The notes below the pieces were generated by a model. That model searched no databases, was not told the DNA's origin, and saw nothing but the letters and a program-made list of their open reading frames with translations. Made by a program: the position numbers and the translations under genes. DNA of 64,000 nucleotides from CAIQJJ01 sp049325275 (GTDB lineage Bacteria > Chloroflexota > Anaerolineae > Anaerolineales > UBA4823): the NCBI GenBank assembly GCA_049325275.1, contig JBMOLU010000081.1, forward strand, positions 62,001 to 126,000. Direction: 5' to 3'. Below, piece after piece: positions 1 to 8,904 of the stretch (within the stretch, counting starts at the first letter, position 1; each line of letters opens with the position of its first letter).

Positions 1-1479
1 CAGATTCAAAGCCGTCTGCTCGGCAGGTTTCGGGTCGGCCGATTCGAGCTTGATCTTGATGTCTTCGTGACGGGACACGGGCAGTTGGTCGTGCAGGGTA
101 AGCTCGATCGGCCCGGAGAGCAAGTTTTGCAAGGTGATCTCGTAGCTATAAGCCATGCGTCGCTTGCCGCCGATCAGGTTCTTGCCCACGTCACGGCGCT
201 TCAACTCACGTTCGGTCTTGACGCGATCGTCAACGCCCAAGTAAAGTTCGATTTCACCCTGTGGGGGTGTAAGCTCAAGCGTCGTCGTGCCAATAAACGC
301 CTCACCGGCAAACAAGTTGGCCGCACCCGGCAGCAGCAGGTAGTCGCTTTCGTTGACCACCCTGGCACGCCGGTAAGCCGCCTCGACCAGCTTGGGGGCG
401 CTGACATAGTCGAGATCCGGTTGGAGGGAGAACTGCGCCGCCGTGACTTTGTGCGGTTCGCCGTCTCCTGGGATAGTGACCGTGCCGGGAACGTGATAGG
501 TGACCGCCGCACCGGATGAGTCGACGCGTGCCGTGACGACTTCGGCAGGCATAGGCGCAGGAGCGGCAGCCATCACGACATCGGCTTCAGCAGACAAGAC
601 CGCCCGCTCTGAAACAGCCCGCCGCTTGGCCATTTGGGACTGCGGCACCTCGATCAGGTGCGGTTGGACGTACCAGGGGTCGAGCTCTGGCACCTTCCCG
701 GCCAGGGCCGGGCGGGCCGTCGAAAGGGACAAGGCCACACCGTCCCAGGTTTCAGCGGTGCACTGTGTGACCTGGGCCAGGTAGCCCACTTCCAACACGG
801 GTTCTTTGCCGTCCTCCCAGAGACGCAAATCATAGAGCGGCTTCCAGCCACATCCCATGGTGACGTAGGTCAATTCAAACGCCAGATCGCCGGCCTGCAA
901 CACCTCGATTTCCACCAACGCGGACAGCCGCTGGCGCTGGCGGGCGGCGCCGAGCTGTTTGAGATCGTTGGCGATTTTCTGCGAGCGGCGCTCCAGGCGG
1001 CGTTTTTCGATGGAGCGCTTTTGCAGCTCGCTATCCAACGCTTCGATGCGGGTGCGCAGACCGTCGACCATCGAAAGGTGCGCATCCAGGCTGAGTTTGC
1101 CGTTTGCCAAGGCCCTGGCGAAAACCTTGCTGTTGGCGCCCAGCGCATCGAGCACGCTGCGCTGCTGTTGGATCGTTTCCATACGCGCGGCCAGGCTTTC
1201 GGCTTCATCTTGCAAAGCCTCGAGTTGCTCCTCGAGGTGGCGCACCTGCTCGGCCGGCGTTTCGGCGTAGTAAGCCGTGCGGGCCTGTACGCCCAGCAGC
1301 CTGGCCCGGGCCGTGCCCTGGGCGCTGGCGCGTAACGAATTGGCGTCAAGCTGGGTGGGTAATTCGGCAATTTCGATGGTGTGGTTACCCGGCTCAAGCG
1401 AGAGTGCCCCGGACCGGGTCAAGCGCGCTCGATCGGGATAGATGGTCACGGATTTAAGAACGGTTTCAAGAGAGAACAT
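1..1479 (-). CDS. MuiA-family protein (DUF4140/DUF4139), 3' end missing
   Basis: The frame is open from the ATG at 1479 to the left edge, 493 codons without a stop, so the C-terminus lies outside the window. The N-terminus (MFSLETVLKSVTIYPDRARL) has the DUF4140 pattern, in which a beta strand leads into 'ARLTRSGALSLEPG'. A coiled-coil stretch follows at about residues 75-150, then a DUF4139-like beta-rich part containing 'TMGCGWKPLYDLRL'. This architecture is that of the 'mucoidy inhibitor MuiA family', whose biochemical role is not established. Three ATGs lie close together (1491, 1485, 1479); I chose 1479 because a GGAG sits six bases upstream. The protein lacks an obvious signal peptide. 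Family assignment is fairly sure; function is unknown. Confidence 0.85.
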   Translation of the reverse strand, partial: MFSLETVLKSVTIYPDRARLTRSGALSLEPGNHTIEIAELPTQLDANSLRASAQGTARARLLGVQARTAYYAETPAEQVRHLEEQLEALQDEAESLAARMETIQQQRSVLDALGANSKVFARALANGKLSLDAHLSMVDGLRTRIEALDSELQKRSIEKRRLERRSQKIANDLKQLGAARQRQRLSALVEIEVLQAGDLAFELTYVTMGCGWKPLYDLRLWEDGKEPVLEVGYLAQVTQCTAETWDGVALSLSTARPALAGKVPELDPWYVQPHLIEVPQSQMAKRRAVSERAVLSAEADVVMAAAPAPMPAEVVTARVDSSGAAVTYHVPGTVTIPGDGEPHKVTAAQFSLQPDLDYVSAPKLVEAAYRRARVVNESDYLLLPGAANLFAGEAFIGTTTLELTPPQGEIELYLGVDDRVKTERELKRRDVGKNLIGGKRRMAYSYEITLQNLLSGPIELTLHDQLPVSRHEDIKIKLESADPKPAEQTALNL

Positions 1480-1528
1480 GGGCATCTCCATGAGAATATT
1501 CGAAGAAGGCGAAAAAGAAGCGTAGCGG

Positions 1529-2515
1529 TTACCCACCCGCGTCCCCGGCCTCCAGTTTTTCCATTTCCTCGACAAACTTCGGCCGCACCCAGTTTTCCTG
1601 GTCGCGCGTGGCGTACTGGCGGTAGGTACACTCGATGATCATGATCAGCCACAGGTACACATTGTAAAGCGAGCGGCGCGTTCGAGCAGTGGGTGTGCCC
1701 AGCAGATCGAGGCCATAACCGTCGAGCAAGGCCGGGTTTACGCCAAAGGCACCGAAGTTGACCTCCATCAGCGGATCGCCCCACAAGGCACGCTCGCAAT
1801 CCAGGATGCCGGTAATGCGTTTGGTGCCGGGATCGATGAAGATATTGCCATCCCATAAATCCCAGTGCACGAGCGCCGGCGTGACGATCTCATCCAGGCT
1901 AACGTAGTGCTTCGTGAGCCGGGCATAGGTGTCATCGTAGGGCAAGGGAAGTTCGACACCAGCCTCGCGGCCGTCTGCAAGAACGTGGCGCAGCATCGTA
2001 TCGAAGGCCTGCCGCCAGGTGGGATAGCAGTACTCGGGCTGGGCGAAATAGCCAAAACACTCACCCGAGACGGCATTGATCTGGTGCAGGTATTCGCCGG
2101 TGCGAAAGTCGATGCCGTACTGCTCCTGGTCGGAAAGCGACGGCCGCAGCTTGTGCAAGCTCACACCGGGGACGTAATCCATCAAGTAGTAATCGTTGTC
2201 GAGCAGGCGCCGCGAGGTGTCGTAAGCCAGCACATTGGGCACAGGCACACCGGTCCTGGCGCGCAGCAGGCGCAACACATCCACTTCGGCCCGCATGATG
2301 TCCTTTTCATAGTGCAGCACTTTTACCCGATCGAGCGGCGCCACTTTGAGCACCATCTTTTGGCCATCGGAAAGCTCGATCAAATAGGCGGCATTATACA
2401 TGCCGTCGGTCAGTTCGGTGTAACGGTGGACTTTGCTTTCGGAGCCAAAATGGGTGGCAACAATCGACTGGGCGACTGCCTGCGAAACAAGGGTCTTCGA
2501 TAAGGCGTACATCAT
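1529..2515 (-). CDS. aminoglycoside phosphotransferase (APH)-family kinase-like protein
   Basis: This is a protein of about 328 residues with the APH/choline kinase fold signatures. The N-lobe has a beta strand containing the lysine in 'KMVLKVAP'. The C-lobe has the Brenner-type catalytic motif 'HWDLWDGNIF' (HxDxxxxN) followed by 'GILDCERALWGDP', which supplies the metal-binding aspartate. Such proteins transfer phosphate from ATP to a small hydroxylated substrate; the substrate cannot be read from the sequence, and resistance is only one of many roles in this family. The ATG at 2515 overlaps the stop of the upstream nucleoside phosphorylase gene (ATGA), which suggests translational coupling. 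A TTG at 2527 is an alternative start but sits only one base from the GGAGG. Confidence 0.85.
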   Translation of the reverse strand: MMYALSKTLVSQAVAQSIVATHFGSESKVHRYTELTDGMYNAAYLIELSDGQKMVLKVAPLDRVKVLHYEKDIMRAEVDVLRLLRARTGVPVPNVLAYDTSRRLLDNDYYLMDYVPGVSLHKLRPSLSDQEQYGIDFRTGEYLHQINAVSGECFGYFAQPEYCYPTWRQAFDTMLRHVLADGREAGVELPLPYDDTYARLTKHYVSLDEIVTPALVHWDLWDGNIFIDPGTKRITGILDCERALWGDPLMEVNFGAFGVNPALLDGYGLDLLGTPTARTRRSLYNVYLWLIMIIECTYRQYATRDQENWVRPKFVEEMEKLEAGDAGG

Positions 2516-3270
2516 AAACTCAAACAAGCCTCCGCTGCTAACCAGAACAAGTTCTGGCGTACATCCTGGCGCGACTGCCAGCCGCGCCTATCCCATACCT
2601 CGCCGCTCAGGTCATCGCCGCCGTAGAGCACCTGGCCCAACGTCACGCCGCGGAACTGCGCCACAGCCATCAGGCTGGCCGCTTCCATTTCGACCGTCAG
2701 GCAGCCCTCGGCGCGGCGAGCGTCTATCTTCGACTGCGTCTCACGGTAAGGTGCATCGGTCGTCCAGGTCTTGCCGGTGAGGAAAGGCACTCCCCGCCGC
2801 GTCAGGGCGCCTTCGAGCGCCTGGACCCCCGCCGGATGGGCAAGAACTTCGCGGCCGGGCGGCAGATAGTGATAGGATGTGCCCTCATCACGTACGGCTG
2901 CATTGACCACGATCAGGTGGCCGACGGCAATGTCCTTCTGCAACACCCCGCACCCACCGCAAACGATGAACTTGCGGCAGCCATACGCAATGGCTTCCTC
3001 CAGCAGGCCGGCGGCAATCGGGCCACCGACCCCCGGATGATAAAAGGCCAGGCGCTTCCCCAGATACTCGATTTCATAGACCGGGTGCGGGCCGTCTTCC
3101 CAACATGCATCAACGGCAACACGCGCCGCACGATCGGCGACGATACCGCCCAGCACGTCGTGAAAGAAACAAACGACGCAGGCTTCGGCGACGTCGCGCC
3201 GGCGAATCACGCGCGCAGGCTCGATCTTGGCTTCGAGGGTGGCGTCGAACTCGAGGATGGGATAGTTCAT
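2512..3270 (-). CDS. nucleoside phosphorylase (PNP/UDP family)
   Basis: This protein of about 252 residues belongs to the PNP_UDP_1 phosphorylase family, which splits nucleosides with phosphate into base and sugar-1-phosphate. Family features visible are 'YHPGVGGPIAAGLLEEAIAYG' (phosphate/ribose region), 'IVCGGCGVL' and the late 'TVEMEAASLMAVAQFRG', where Glu-Met-Glu contacts the ribose. It looks closest to uridine phosphorylase-like members, but the base specificity is inference. The start overlaps the stop of the GH140-like gene (TGATG), so the three genes from 4622 down to 1529 probably form one operon, perhaps for salvage of sugars and nucleosides. Confidence 0.85.
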   Translation of the reverse strand: MNYPILEFDATLEAKIEPARVIRRRDVAEACVVCFFHDVLGGIVADRAARVAVDACWEDGPHPVYEIEYLGKRLAFYHPGVGGPIAAGLLEEAIAYGCRKFIVCGGCGVLQKDIAVGHLIVVNAAVRDEGTSYHYLPPGREVLAHPAGVQALEGALTRRGVPFLTGKTWTTDAPYRETQSKIDARRAEGCLTVEMEAASLMAVAQFRGVTLGQVLYGGDDLSGEVWDRRGWQSRQDVRQNLFWLAAEACLSL

Positions 3271-4622
3271 CACCAGGTACCCGGGGCGGCGTAACCGGCC
3301 GCCAGATCGTCCAAAACGAGCACCCAGTCAGGCGACGAACCGGGCGGTGAGAACGTCATCTCGGTGGCCCGCGGGAAGACACCGATCGCGGATGCTTCGC
3401 CACAGGCGGGTGCATACCACCAGGCCTTCAGCCGCTCGCCGGCCAGGCGGCTCGTATCGACCGTCACTGGCAACGGGCGCGGAAGGTACACGAAGGCATA
3501 ACGGCCGTTCTCGTCGCGCGTGGCCACGGCGTGGCTGTCGCCGCGAGACTGCTCGTTACCTACGCCGGTGGAAACGATCAAGGACGGATCGGGAATGCGG
3601 CTCAGGTAAGGGCGCGCTTCCACCAGGGCGCGCAAGTGCTTCACCTGGGCCGCACCGGGACGGTGGATGGCTTCGTACCAGGGGATGAATTCATCCCCAT
3701 TGTTGGCAACCTGCCGACCGGGCGCGTACATCTGCCAGATGAAGTGATGTCCATAGGTGACGCCGCAGGCGCCGGCAAAAACCGAGCGGTAAAGCTGCTT
3801 GCGTACGTCGTAATCGCGGAAGTAGCCGTTGCGGGCGCTCCATTGAGGCCAAGGGTTGACCGGATGATCTTCGTAGTTCGGCTCGGCGTCGAGTACGGGA
3901 CGGACAGGCGCCAACGCATAATCTCGGGCGATCCATTCCCACACCGGTACGTCGTGACCGCCGCCGTGGCCGGACTGCTGCATGTGCATATCCAACCAGT
4001 CTTCCTCCTGCAACCAGGCTGAAGTGGAATGCCCACCCATGGGATGGTAGGTTTTGAACAGGCGCTGGCCCGCGCCATCGTCGATACCACGCGCCATGGC
4101 ACGCCAGACAGGGCGATAGTCGTGACCTTCGTGCATAGCAGGACGGTCACCGCCGAGAATCCACAGCAGGTTGGCCTGGTAGCGGTAACGCTCGCCGAGG
4201 AATTTACCGTAGGTGTAGGCGTTCTCGGCATCGAAAACCGCCGGGCCGGCACCCCACCGGCGGGTGACCTTATCGCCCCAGGTGGGCAGCAAACCCACGT
4301 ATAGACCATACGCCGCAGCCATTTCAATGTATTCATCCACAAGGCGAAAATACGCCTCGTTGGGATGCGCCGGGTCGTCGTCCAGCAAAGGGCATTCCCC
4401 GTAGGCATTCGGCGTGTGCAGCCCATCCATCTCGGCCAAAACGACCGCCTGGATGACGGTAAAACGATGGGCGGCGCGATTGGCGAAGTAGATGCGGGCT
4501 TCCTGGCGCGTCAAGCGGTGAAACAACTCCCAGGCCGTATCCCCCAACCAGAAAAAAGGTGCGCCCGACTCGGTAACAAGGTAGCGACGGTTCTCACTGA
4601 CGGTAATGCGTTCGATATCCAC
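3270..4622 (-). CDS. GH140-like apiosidase-type glycoside hydrolase (DUF4038)
   Basis: This protein of about 450 residues has the TIM-barrel features of the DUF4038/apiosidase-like family: 'PFFWLGDTAWELFHRLTR' near the N-terminus, 'LPTWGDK', 'LWILGGDRPAM' and 'TYGHHFIWQMYAPG'. The last ~100 residues form a beta domain resembling the collagen-binding-like C-terminal domain usual in this family. Members of GH140 cleave apiose-containing side chains of pectin. The substrate here is inference only. No signal peptide is visible, so it probably acts in the cytoplasm. I prefer the GTG at 4622, which has AAAGGA six bases upstream, over the GTG at 4637. Confidence 0.8.
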   Translation of the reverse strand: MDIERITVSENRRYLVTESGAPFFWLGDTAWELFHRLTRQEARIYFANRAAHRFTVIQAVVLAEMDGLHTPNAYGECPLLDDDPAHPNEAYFRLVDEYIEMAAAYGLYVGLLPTWGDKVTRRWGAGPAVFDAENAYTYGKFLGERYRYQANLLWILGGDRPAMHEGHDYRPVWRAMARGIDDGAGQRLFKTYHPMGGHSTSAWLQEEDWLDMHMQQSGHGGGHDVPVWEWIARDYALAPVRPVLDAEPNYEDHPVNPWPQWSARNGYFRDYDVRKQLYRSVFAGACGVTYGHHFIWQMYAPGRQVANNGDEFIPWYEAIHRPGAAQVKHLRALVEARPYLSRIPDPSLIVSTGVGNEQSRGDSHAVATRDENGRYAFVYLPRPLPVTVDTSRLAGERLKAWWYAPACGEASAIGVFPRATEMTFSPPGSSPDWVLVLDDLAAGYAAPGTW

Positions 4623-4713
4623 AAAACATCCTTTCACTCTTCAAAAGGCGAGGGCCGGCCTTTAAAAAGCGCCCAGAAACCCGCCACGGCCTGCAAGACA
4701 TCGAAAGCCTTCG

Positions 4714-5496
4714 TCAGCCGGCCGCTTCCAGCCAGGTCAGCACCTTTTGGATGTAAGCATCCCAGAAAGCCCAGATGTGCTCACCGGGGCTTTCCTCGTA
4801 GGTGTAGTCGAAACCCAAGGGTTGGACAAAATCGCGGAAGGTCAGATTGCTTTGGTACAGGAAGTCTTCCGTGCCGCAGCACTGATACAGGCGCGGCCTG
4901 TCCGGCGCTTTCGCAGCCTGCTGCGCCAGATGACGCAAGTCGTTTGCGCTGCCAGGAAGCTGCGTCAGATCGCCAAAAATATTTTTCAACTCGACAATCC
5001 ACGGATCGTCCTCAGCAACGGGCCTGTCTTCAGGAGGCCGAGCAATCTCAACGGCGCCCGATAGACTGGCCGCCGCCGCAAAGCGCTCGGGGTGGGCAAG
5101 CGCCAGTTTGAAGGCCCCGTACCCGCCCATCGAAAGCCCGGCAACGAAGTTCTCTTCACGCCTGCCAGAAAGCGGGAACAAAGAACGCGCCACAGCGGGC
5201 ACTTCCTCGCTGATGAACTTCCAGTAGCGGCCACCGTGGGCCATGTCGGTGTAGAAGCTGCGGTGCACGGCCGGCATGACCACAGCCAGGTTGCGGTTCT
5301 CCACGTAGCGCTCAATGGAAGTGCGGCGCTGCCAGGTGGTGTGATCGTCGGAGAGGCCATGCAATAGATAGAGCGTGGGGATTTTGGGCTGCGGTGTGGA
5401 CTGCATTTCGGCCAGCGGGCGCTGCGGCAGGATTACGTCCATGGCGCAGGACAGGCCGAGGATTTCAGAAAAGAAGTTACAGTGAAGGAGGGCCAT
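4714..5496 (-). CDS. alpha/beta-hydrolase esterase, FrmB/esterase D type
   Basis: A 260-residue serine esterase. It begins MALLHCNFFSEILGL and continues with 'MDVILPQ', the characteristic start of this family, which is why I place the start at 5496 rather than at the upstream TTG/ATG inside the neighbouring gene. The oxyanion region 'LYLLHGLSDDHTTW', the nucleophile elbow 'GLSMGGYGAF' (serine) and the C-terminal 'GEHIWAFWDAYI' (catalytic histidine) are present. Relatives include S-formylglutathione hydrolases and acetyl-xylan esterases; the natural substrate is unknown. No signal peptide is visible. Confidence 0.85.
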   Translation of the reverse strand: MALLHCNFFSEILGLSCAMDVILPQRPLAEMQSTPQPKIPTLYLLHGLSDDHTTWQRRTSIERYVENRNLAVVMPAVHRSFYTDMAHGGRYWKFISEEVPAVARSLFPLSGRREENFVAGLSMGGYGAFKLALAHPERFAAAASLSGAVEIARPPEDRPVAEDDPWIVELKNIFGDLTQLPGSANDLRHLAQQAAKAPDRPRLYQCCGTEDFLYQSNLTFRDFVQPLGFDYTYEESPGEHIWAFWDAYIQKVLTWLEAAG

Positions 5497-5518
5497 CGGA
5501 TTAAAAGATTGAAAGTGC

Positions 5519-5767
5519 TCAGGCGCTTGGGCCATCTTCAAGGCCCAAATGCGAAAGTATAATGTCTAACGGCCAGTGGCGGTGATCTTCGAACGCGGCG
5601 AGTAAATCGCGCAAGGCGCGTGCCTTCTCTTCGCGGTGGAAAGTGAAGCGCCCCGGGCGAGGCAACTCCACCAGTGCACGGTAGATTTCCGCAGGCGAGC
5701 GGTTGGCGCCCACCATTGCCTCCTGCAAATACTGCCGGCGATACTTTTCATACAGCGCATGATCCAT
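5519..5767 (-). CDS. small hypothetical protein
   Basis: An 82-residue soluble, charged protein beginning MDHALYEKYRRQYLQEAM. I do not recognise a family. It looks helical, with many Arg/Glu residues and no membrane segment. It starts 4 bases after the stop of the CBS-ACT gene on the same strand and precedes the esterase gene, so it is probably co-transcribed with both. The base composition matches its neighbours, which supports a real gene. Confidence 0.6.
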   Translation of the reverse strand: MDHALYEKYRRQYLQEAMVGANRSPAEIYRALVELPRPGRFTFHREEKARALRDLLAAFEDHRHWPLDIILSHLGLEDGPSA

Positions 5768-5771
5768 GAGA

Positions 5772-6419
5772 TTACACCTGCGTTTGACGAATATCGACGA
5801 TCTTTTCGGCCATAGGCTCGATTAACCGTTCTACAGCCGGCAGAGTCAGATCGCTAATCTTGAACATCAACAAACGATTCGAGACCCCCTCACCCAAAAA
5901 CGATCCGATGGCGACAAAATTGCCGCCGGCATCGCTGATCGCCTGCGCAATTTTGGCCAGTTGGCCAGGTTGCTCATGAATCAAAGCCGTCACGCGCACA
6001 CCCGGCTCGCGCGCCCCGGTCAGTTCCAGCATGATTTTGAACAGGTCGTTTTCCGTGATGATGCCCACCACATCCTGGTTACGCACTACGGGCAGGCCAC
6101 CCACTTCGGTATCGGCCATCAGGCGGGCTGCTTCTTCGATGGGGGTATCTTCCGTCACCGTGCGGACTTCTTTGCTCATCACTTCTTTCACGGTGATCTT
6201 GCTGAGCAGGTAGTTCATCTCCCACACGCTCAACGTAGTGGCCGCCGATGGCGATGCGTTCAGCAAGTCTTTGTCAGAGACGATGCCGACCAATTTTCCC
6301 TTGTGAATCACCGGCAGGCGGTTGATGCGCTCTTTTTTCATCAAGTTGAAAGCATCGTGCACCGAGGTATCCGGACTCACCGTGATCACGGGATGAGACA
6401 TACGTTCGCCGACGAGCAT
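5772..6419 (-). CDS. CBS-pair plus ACT domain regulatory protein (AcuB-like)
   Basis: A 215-residue protein with two CBS motifs, about residues 5-60 (starting 'MSHPVITVSPDTSVHDAF') and 75-135 ('VMSKEVRTVTEDTPIEEAARLM'), followed by an ACT-type domain ('VRVTALIHEQPGQLAKIAQAISDAGGNF'). CBS pairs bind adenine nucleotides and ACT domains bind small ligands such as amino acids, so the protein is probably a cytoplasmic ligand sensor. The order CBS-CBS-ACT matches the AcuB family; its target here is unknown. It begins 12 bases after the stop of the M20 peptidase gene, in the same direction. Confidence 0.88.
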   Translation of the reverse strand: MLVGERMSHPVITVSPDTSVHDAFNLMKKERINRLPVIHKGKLVGIVSDKDLLNASPSAATTLSVWEMNYLLSKITVKEVMSKEVRTVTEDTPIEEAARLMADTEVGGLPVVRNQDVVGIITENDLFKIMLELTGAREPGVRVTALIHEQPGQLAKIAQAISDAGGNFVAIGSFLGEGVSNRLLMFKISDLTLPAVERLIEPMAEKIVDIRQTQV

Positions 6420-6431
6420 AGCAATCTCCTT

Positions 6432-7796
6432 TCAAACGGATCCAAACGACTTCAAAATGCGCGCGATGTGCTTGGCACCTTTCAAATACAAATCCAGGCG
6501 GATGTTTTCGTTCGGCGCATGCGCCAGTGTTCCCGGGTATCCGATCCCTGCCGAAGCGATCGGCACACCCAGGGCCTCTATAAAAGAGTGGTTGGGTCCC
6601 GATCCGCCAATCAGTGGGACGATTTGCATCGGCCGGCCATAAACGTCCCGCGCGGCTTCGGCAACGAGCGCGACAAAGGGATGATCGGGATCGGTGCGAG
6701 CGGGCGGTTCGCCGCCAAGGAAATCGATCTTGACGTCCGAGAATCCTTCCGCATCCAGGTGCGCCCGCAGCAGCGTGAGCACCCGTTCGGGTGTCTGATC
6801 AGGGACAAGGCGGAAATCGACCTTGGCGGATGCCTGGGCGGGCAGTACGGTCTTCGATCCCGGTCCCTGGTAACCGGCTGTCAGGCCACAGATAGTACAA
6901 GTCGGCGTAAAGACTTCTTCGATACGCAGTTCCGGCCCGCCTGTCAGGCCCTTGACGAAACCGGCCAGGCCATAACGGGATGTATACTCCTCCGCAGTCT
7001 CGGGTAAGGCCGCCATCAGCGCTCGGTCGCGCGCCGAAGGCAGCCTGACACGATCGTAAAAGCCCGGAATACGCACACGCTCATCCAAACCCTTGAGGCT
7101 GTTCAGCGCCCACACCAGGCGCCAGGCCGCATTGGGGAAGATCGAGCCGCCCAGGCCCGAATGAACATCCATGCTGGCCGTTTCGACGGAAAGCGCTACG
7201 TAGCAGATGCCACGCAGGCCGGTATACTGCATAGGGACTTCACGATGATCGACCCCGCCGAACTCCCAGATACAGGCATCGGCGGCAAGCTTTTGGGCAT
7301 GTTGGTGCAGGTATTCCTTGAGGTGAATGCTGCTGATCTCTTCTTCCCCTTCGATCACAAACTTGACATTACAAGGCAGCTCCACCTCGCTCGCCAGCAA
7401 GGCATCGATGGCAAACAGGCGGCTGGTCAAATGGCCTTTATCGTCACTGACACCGCGGGCAAAGAGTTTACCATCCCGCAGAGTCGGTTCGAAAGGCGGC
7501 GACAGCCACAGGTCGAGCGGCTCGGCCGGTTGTACGTCGTAGTGATTGTAGAAAAGCAGGGTCCTGTCGCGGTTACAGCCCCGGCGTTCGGCAAAGACGA
7601 CCGGTGCACCGGCGGTCGGATCAATATCTACCGTAAAGCCGCGTGCTTGCAGCATACGGGCAACCATCTGCGCGCATGCTTGTAAGCCCCAGTTCTGCGC
7701 CGCCACGCTGGGTTGGGCGCACAAGCAGGCCAGTTCGGCGATCGAATCGTCCAGATGTGTGTCGAGATAAGCATCGACAGCAACGAAATCAGGCAT
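6432..7796 (-). CDS. M20 family metallopeptidase (dipeptidase/ArgE-DapE type)
   Basis: A 454-residue M20 peptidase. Zinc ligands and catalytic residues are visible in order: His and Asp in 'YNHYDVQP', the Asp in 'GVSDDKGH', the catalytic pair 'EGEEEISS', and the C-terminal His in 'TLAHAPNENIRLD'. The insertion between the two halves of the catalytic domain is the M20 dimerisation domain ('MDVHSGLGGS'). Members hydrolyse dipeptides or N-acyl amino acids; the substrate is not determined by the sequence. No signal peptide is present. Confidence 0.9.
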   Translation of the reverse strand: MPDFVAVDAYLDTHLDDSIAELACLCAQPSVAAQNWGLQACAQMVARMLQARGFTVDIDPTAGAPVVFAERRGCNRDRTLLFYNHYDVQPAEPLDLWLSPPFEPTLRDGKLFARGVSDDKGHLTSRLFAIDALLASEVELPCNVKFVIEGEEEISSIHLKEYLHQHAQKLAADACIWEFGGVDHREVPMQYTGLRGICYVALSVETASMDVHSGLGGSIFPNAAWRLVWALNSLKGLDERVRIPGFYDRVRLPSARDRALMAALPETAEEYTSRYGLAGFVKGLTGGPELRIEEVFTPTCTICGLTAGYQGPGSKTVLPAQASAKVDFRLVPDQTPERVLTLLRAHLDAEGFSDVKIDFLGGEPPARTDPDHPFVALVAEAARDVYGRPMQIVPLIGGSGPNHSFIEALGVPIASAGIGYPGTLAHAPNENIRLDLYLKGAKHIARILKSFGSV

Positions 7797-7806
7797 AGCT
7801 TAATTC

Positions 7807-8376
7807 TCAGATTCCCAGCCAACCGAGCACGCCGGCCCCGGCATAAGCGAAGAACAACATTTTCAGCGTTTCCCCGATCCAGCACCAGAACAGAAAGCGC
7901 GTGAACGGCATTCGCAGTGCGCCGGCGGCCGCGCCGGCCAGGTCGAAAAACGGGTTCGGCACGGCCGACAAGGCGATGATCGCCCAGGGGCCTTTGCGGC
8001 GCATAAAATCCGTCAGGCGGGTGTAGACGTCGGAGCGCTCAAAAACTGCACGGCCGCTGTACCCGGCCAGGTAGCCGGAAACTTCACCCAACGTCGCACC
8101 GGCCCCGGCAGCCAGGGCCACGCCCAACGGATCGAAGACACTGCCCATCGTAAAAACGACGGCAATTCCCGGGGCAGGCAAGATCACCGTGGCATAAGAG
8201 AGGAACGCCAGGACAAACACGCCGGCGTAACCATATTGGGCAAGCTGTTCGGCGCGATCGCGAATGCTGTAGATGTAAACGCTCAGGCCGATTACCGCCA
8301 ACAACATGGCAACGCGTCCGACGCGTTGCCTCGTAAAAAGGCTACGCCAGCGCACGCGATTGGGCTTGGTTTGCAA
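7807..8376 (-). CDS. VTT-domain membrane protein (DedA/TVP38 family)
   Basis: A membrane protein of about 189 residues. After one N-terminal helix ('MLLAVIGLSVYIYS') it has the VTT/SNARE-associated core with 'GYAGVFVLAFLSYATVILPAPGIAVVFTMG' and the signature 'ALSAVPNPFFDLAGAAAGALRMPFTRFL'. VTT proteins are lipid scramblases or transporters in the cytoplasmic membrane. The start is uncertain: a TTG at 8376, a GTG at 8355 and an ATG at 8310 are all in frame, and none has a strong ribosome binding site. I give the first because it lies just after the cyclophilin stop. Confidence 0.8.
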   Translation of the reverse strand: MQTKPNRVRWRSLFTRQRVGRVAMLLAVIGLSVYIYSIRDRAEQLAQYGYAGVFVLAFLSYATVILPAPGIAVVFTMGSVFDPLGVALAAGAGATLGEVSGYLAGYSGRAVFERSDVYTRLTDFMRRKGPWAIIALSAVPNPFFDLAGAAAGALRMPFTRFLFWCWIGETLKMLFFAYAGAGVLGWLGI

Positions 8377-8380
8377 GCTA

Positions 8381-8893
8381 CTACTGTTCAACAATATCGA
8401 CCGAAAGCAACTTGACCGCCGGCGACTGCACCATGCGCGGGTCGCGCTCCGGAATCGCCAGGACCACATCCATACCCTGCGTCACCTCGCCGAAAACACT
8501 GTGCTTGCCGTCCAGCCAGGGCGTGGGAACGTGTGTGATAAAAAATTGAGAGCCGTTCGTGCCCGGCCCCGCATTGGCCATCGAAAGTACACCGGGCTTG
8601 TCGTGCTTCAGGTTGGGATCGAACTCATCGGCAAAGCGATAGCCCGGCCCACCCATCCCCGTGCCGTTGGGATCACCACCTTGGACCATGAAATTGCGAA
8701 TGACACGGTGAAAGATCGTGCCGTTATAAAAACCCTGGCGTGCCAGAAAAACGAAATTGTTCACTGTCTTCGGGGTTTTATCGGCGTGCAACTGGATGAC
8801 GATATCGCCTTTGTCGGTGTGCAAAGTGGCCGTGTATGACTTCTCGGGATCGATGGCCATTTCGGGGGGGGTAGACCATTGTTGGGGTGCCAT
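8381..8893 (-). CDS. cyclophilin-type peptidyl-prolyl isomerase
   Basis: A 170-residue cyclophilin. The core motifs are 'TIFHRVIRNFMVQGGDPNGTG' (catalytic Arg plus hydrophobic pocket), 'GVLSMANAGPGTNGSQFFI' and 'LDGKHSVFGEVTQGMDVV'. The protein catalyses cis-trans isomerisation of prolyl bonds during folding. No signal peptide is visible, so it is likely cytoplasmic. It begins 11 bases after the stop of the uridine kinase gene on the same strand, with a good AAAGGAATAC region upstream of its ATG. Confidence 0.93.
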   Translation of the reverse strand: MAPQQWSTPPEMAIDPEKSYTATLHTDKGDIVIQLHADKTPKTVNNFVFLARQGFYNGTIFHRVIRNFMVQGGDPNGTGMGGPGYRFADEFDPNLKHDKPGVLSMANAGPGTNGSQFFITHVPTPWLDGKHSVFGEVTQGMDVVLAIPERDPRMVQSPAVKLLSVDIVEQ

Positions 8894-8904
8894 AGTATTC
8901 CTTT

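Noticed and set aside
67..1457. Long plus-strand frames opposite the MuiA-family gene.
   Set aside because: They are antisense readings of the conserved minus-strand gene and show no family pattern.
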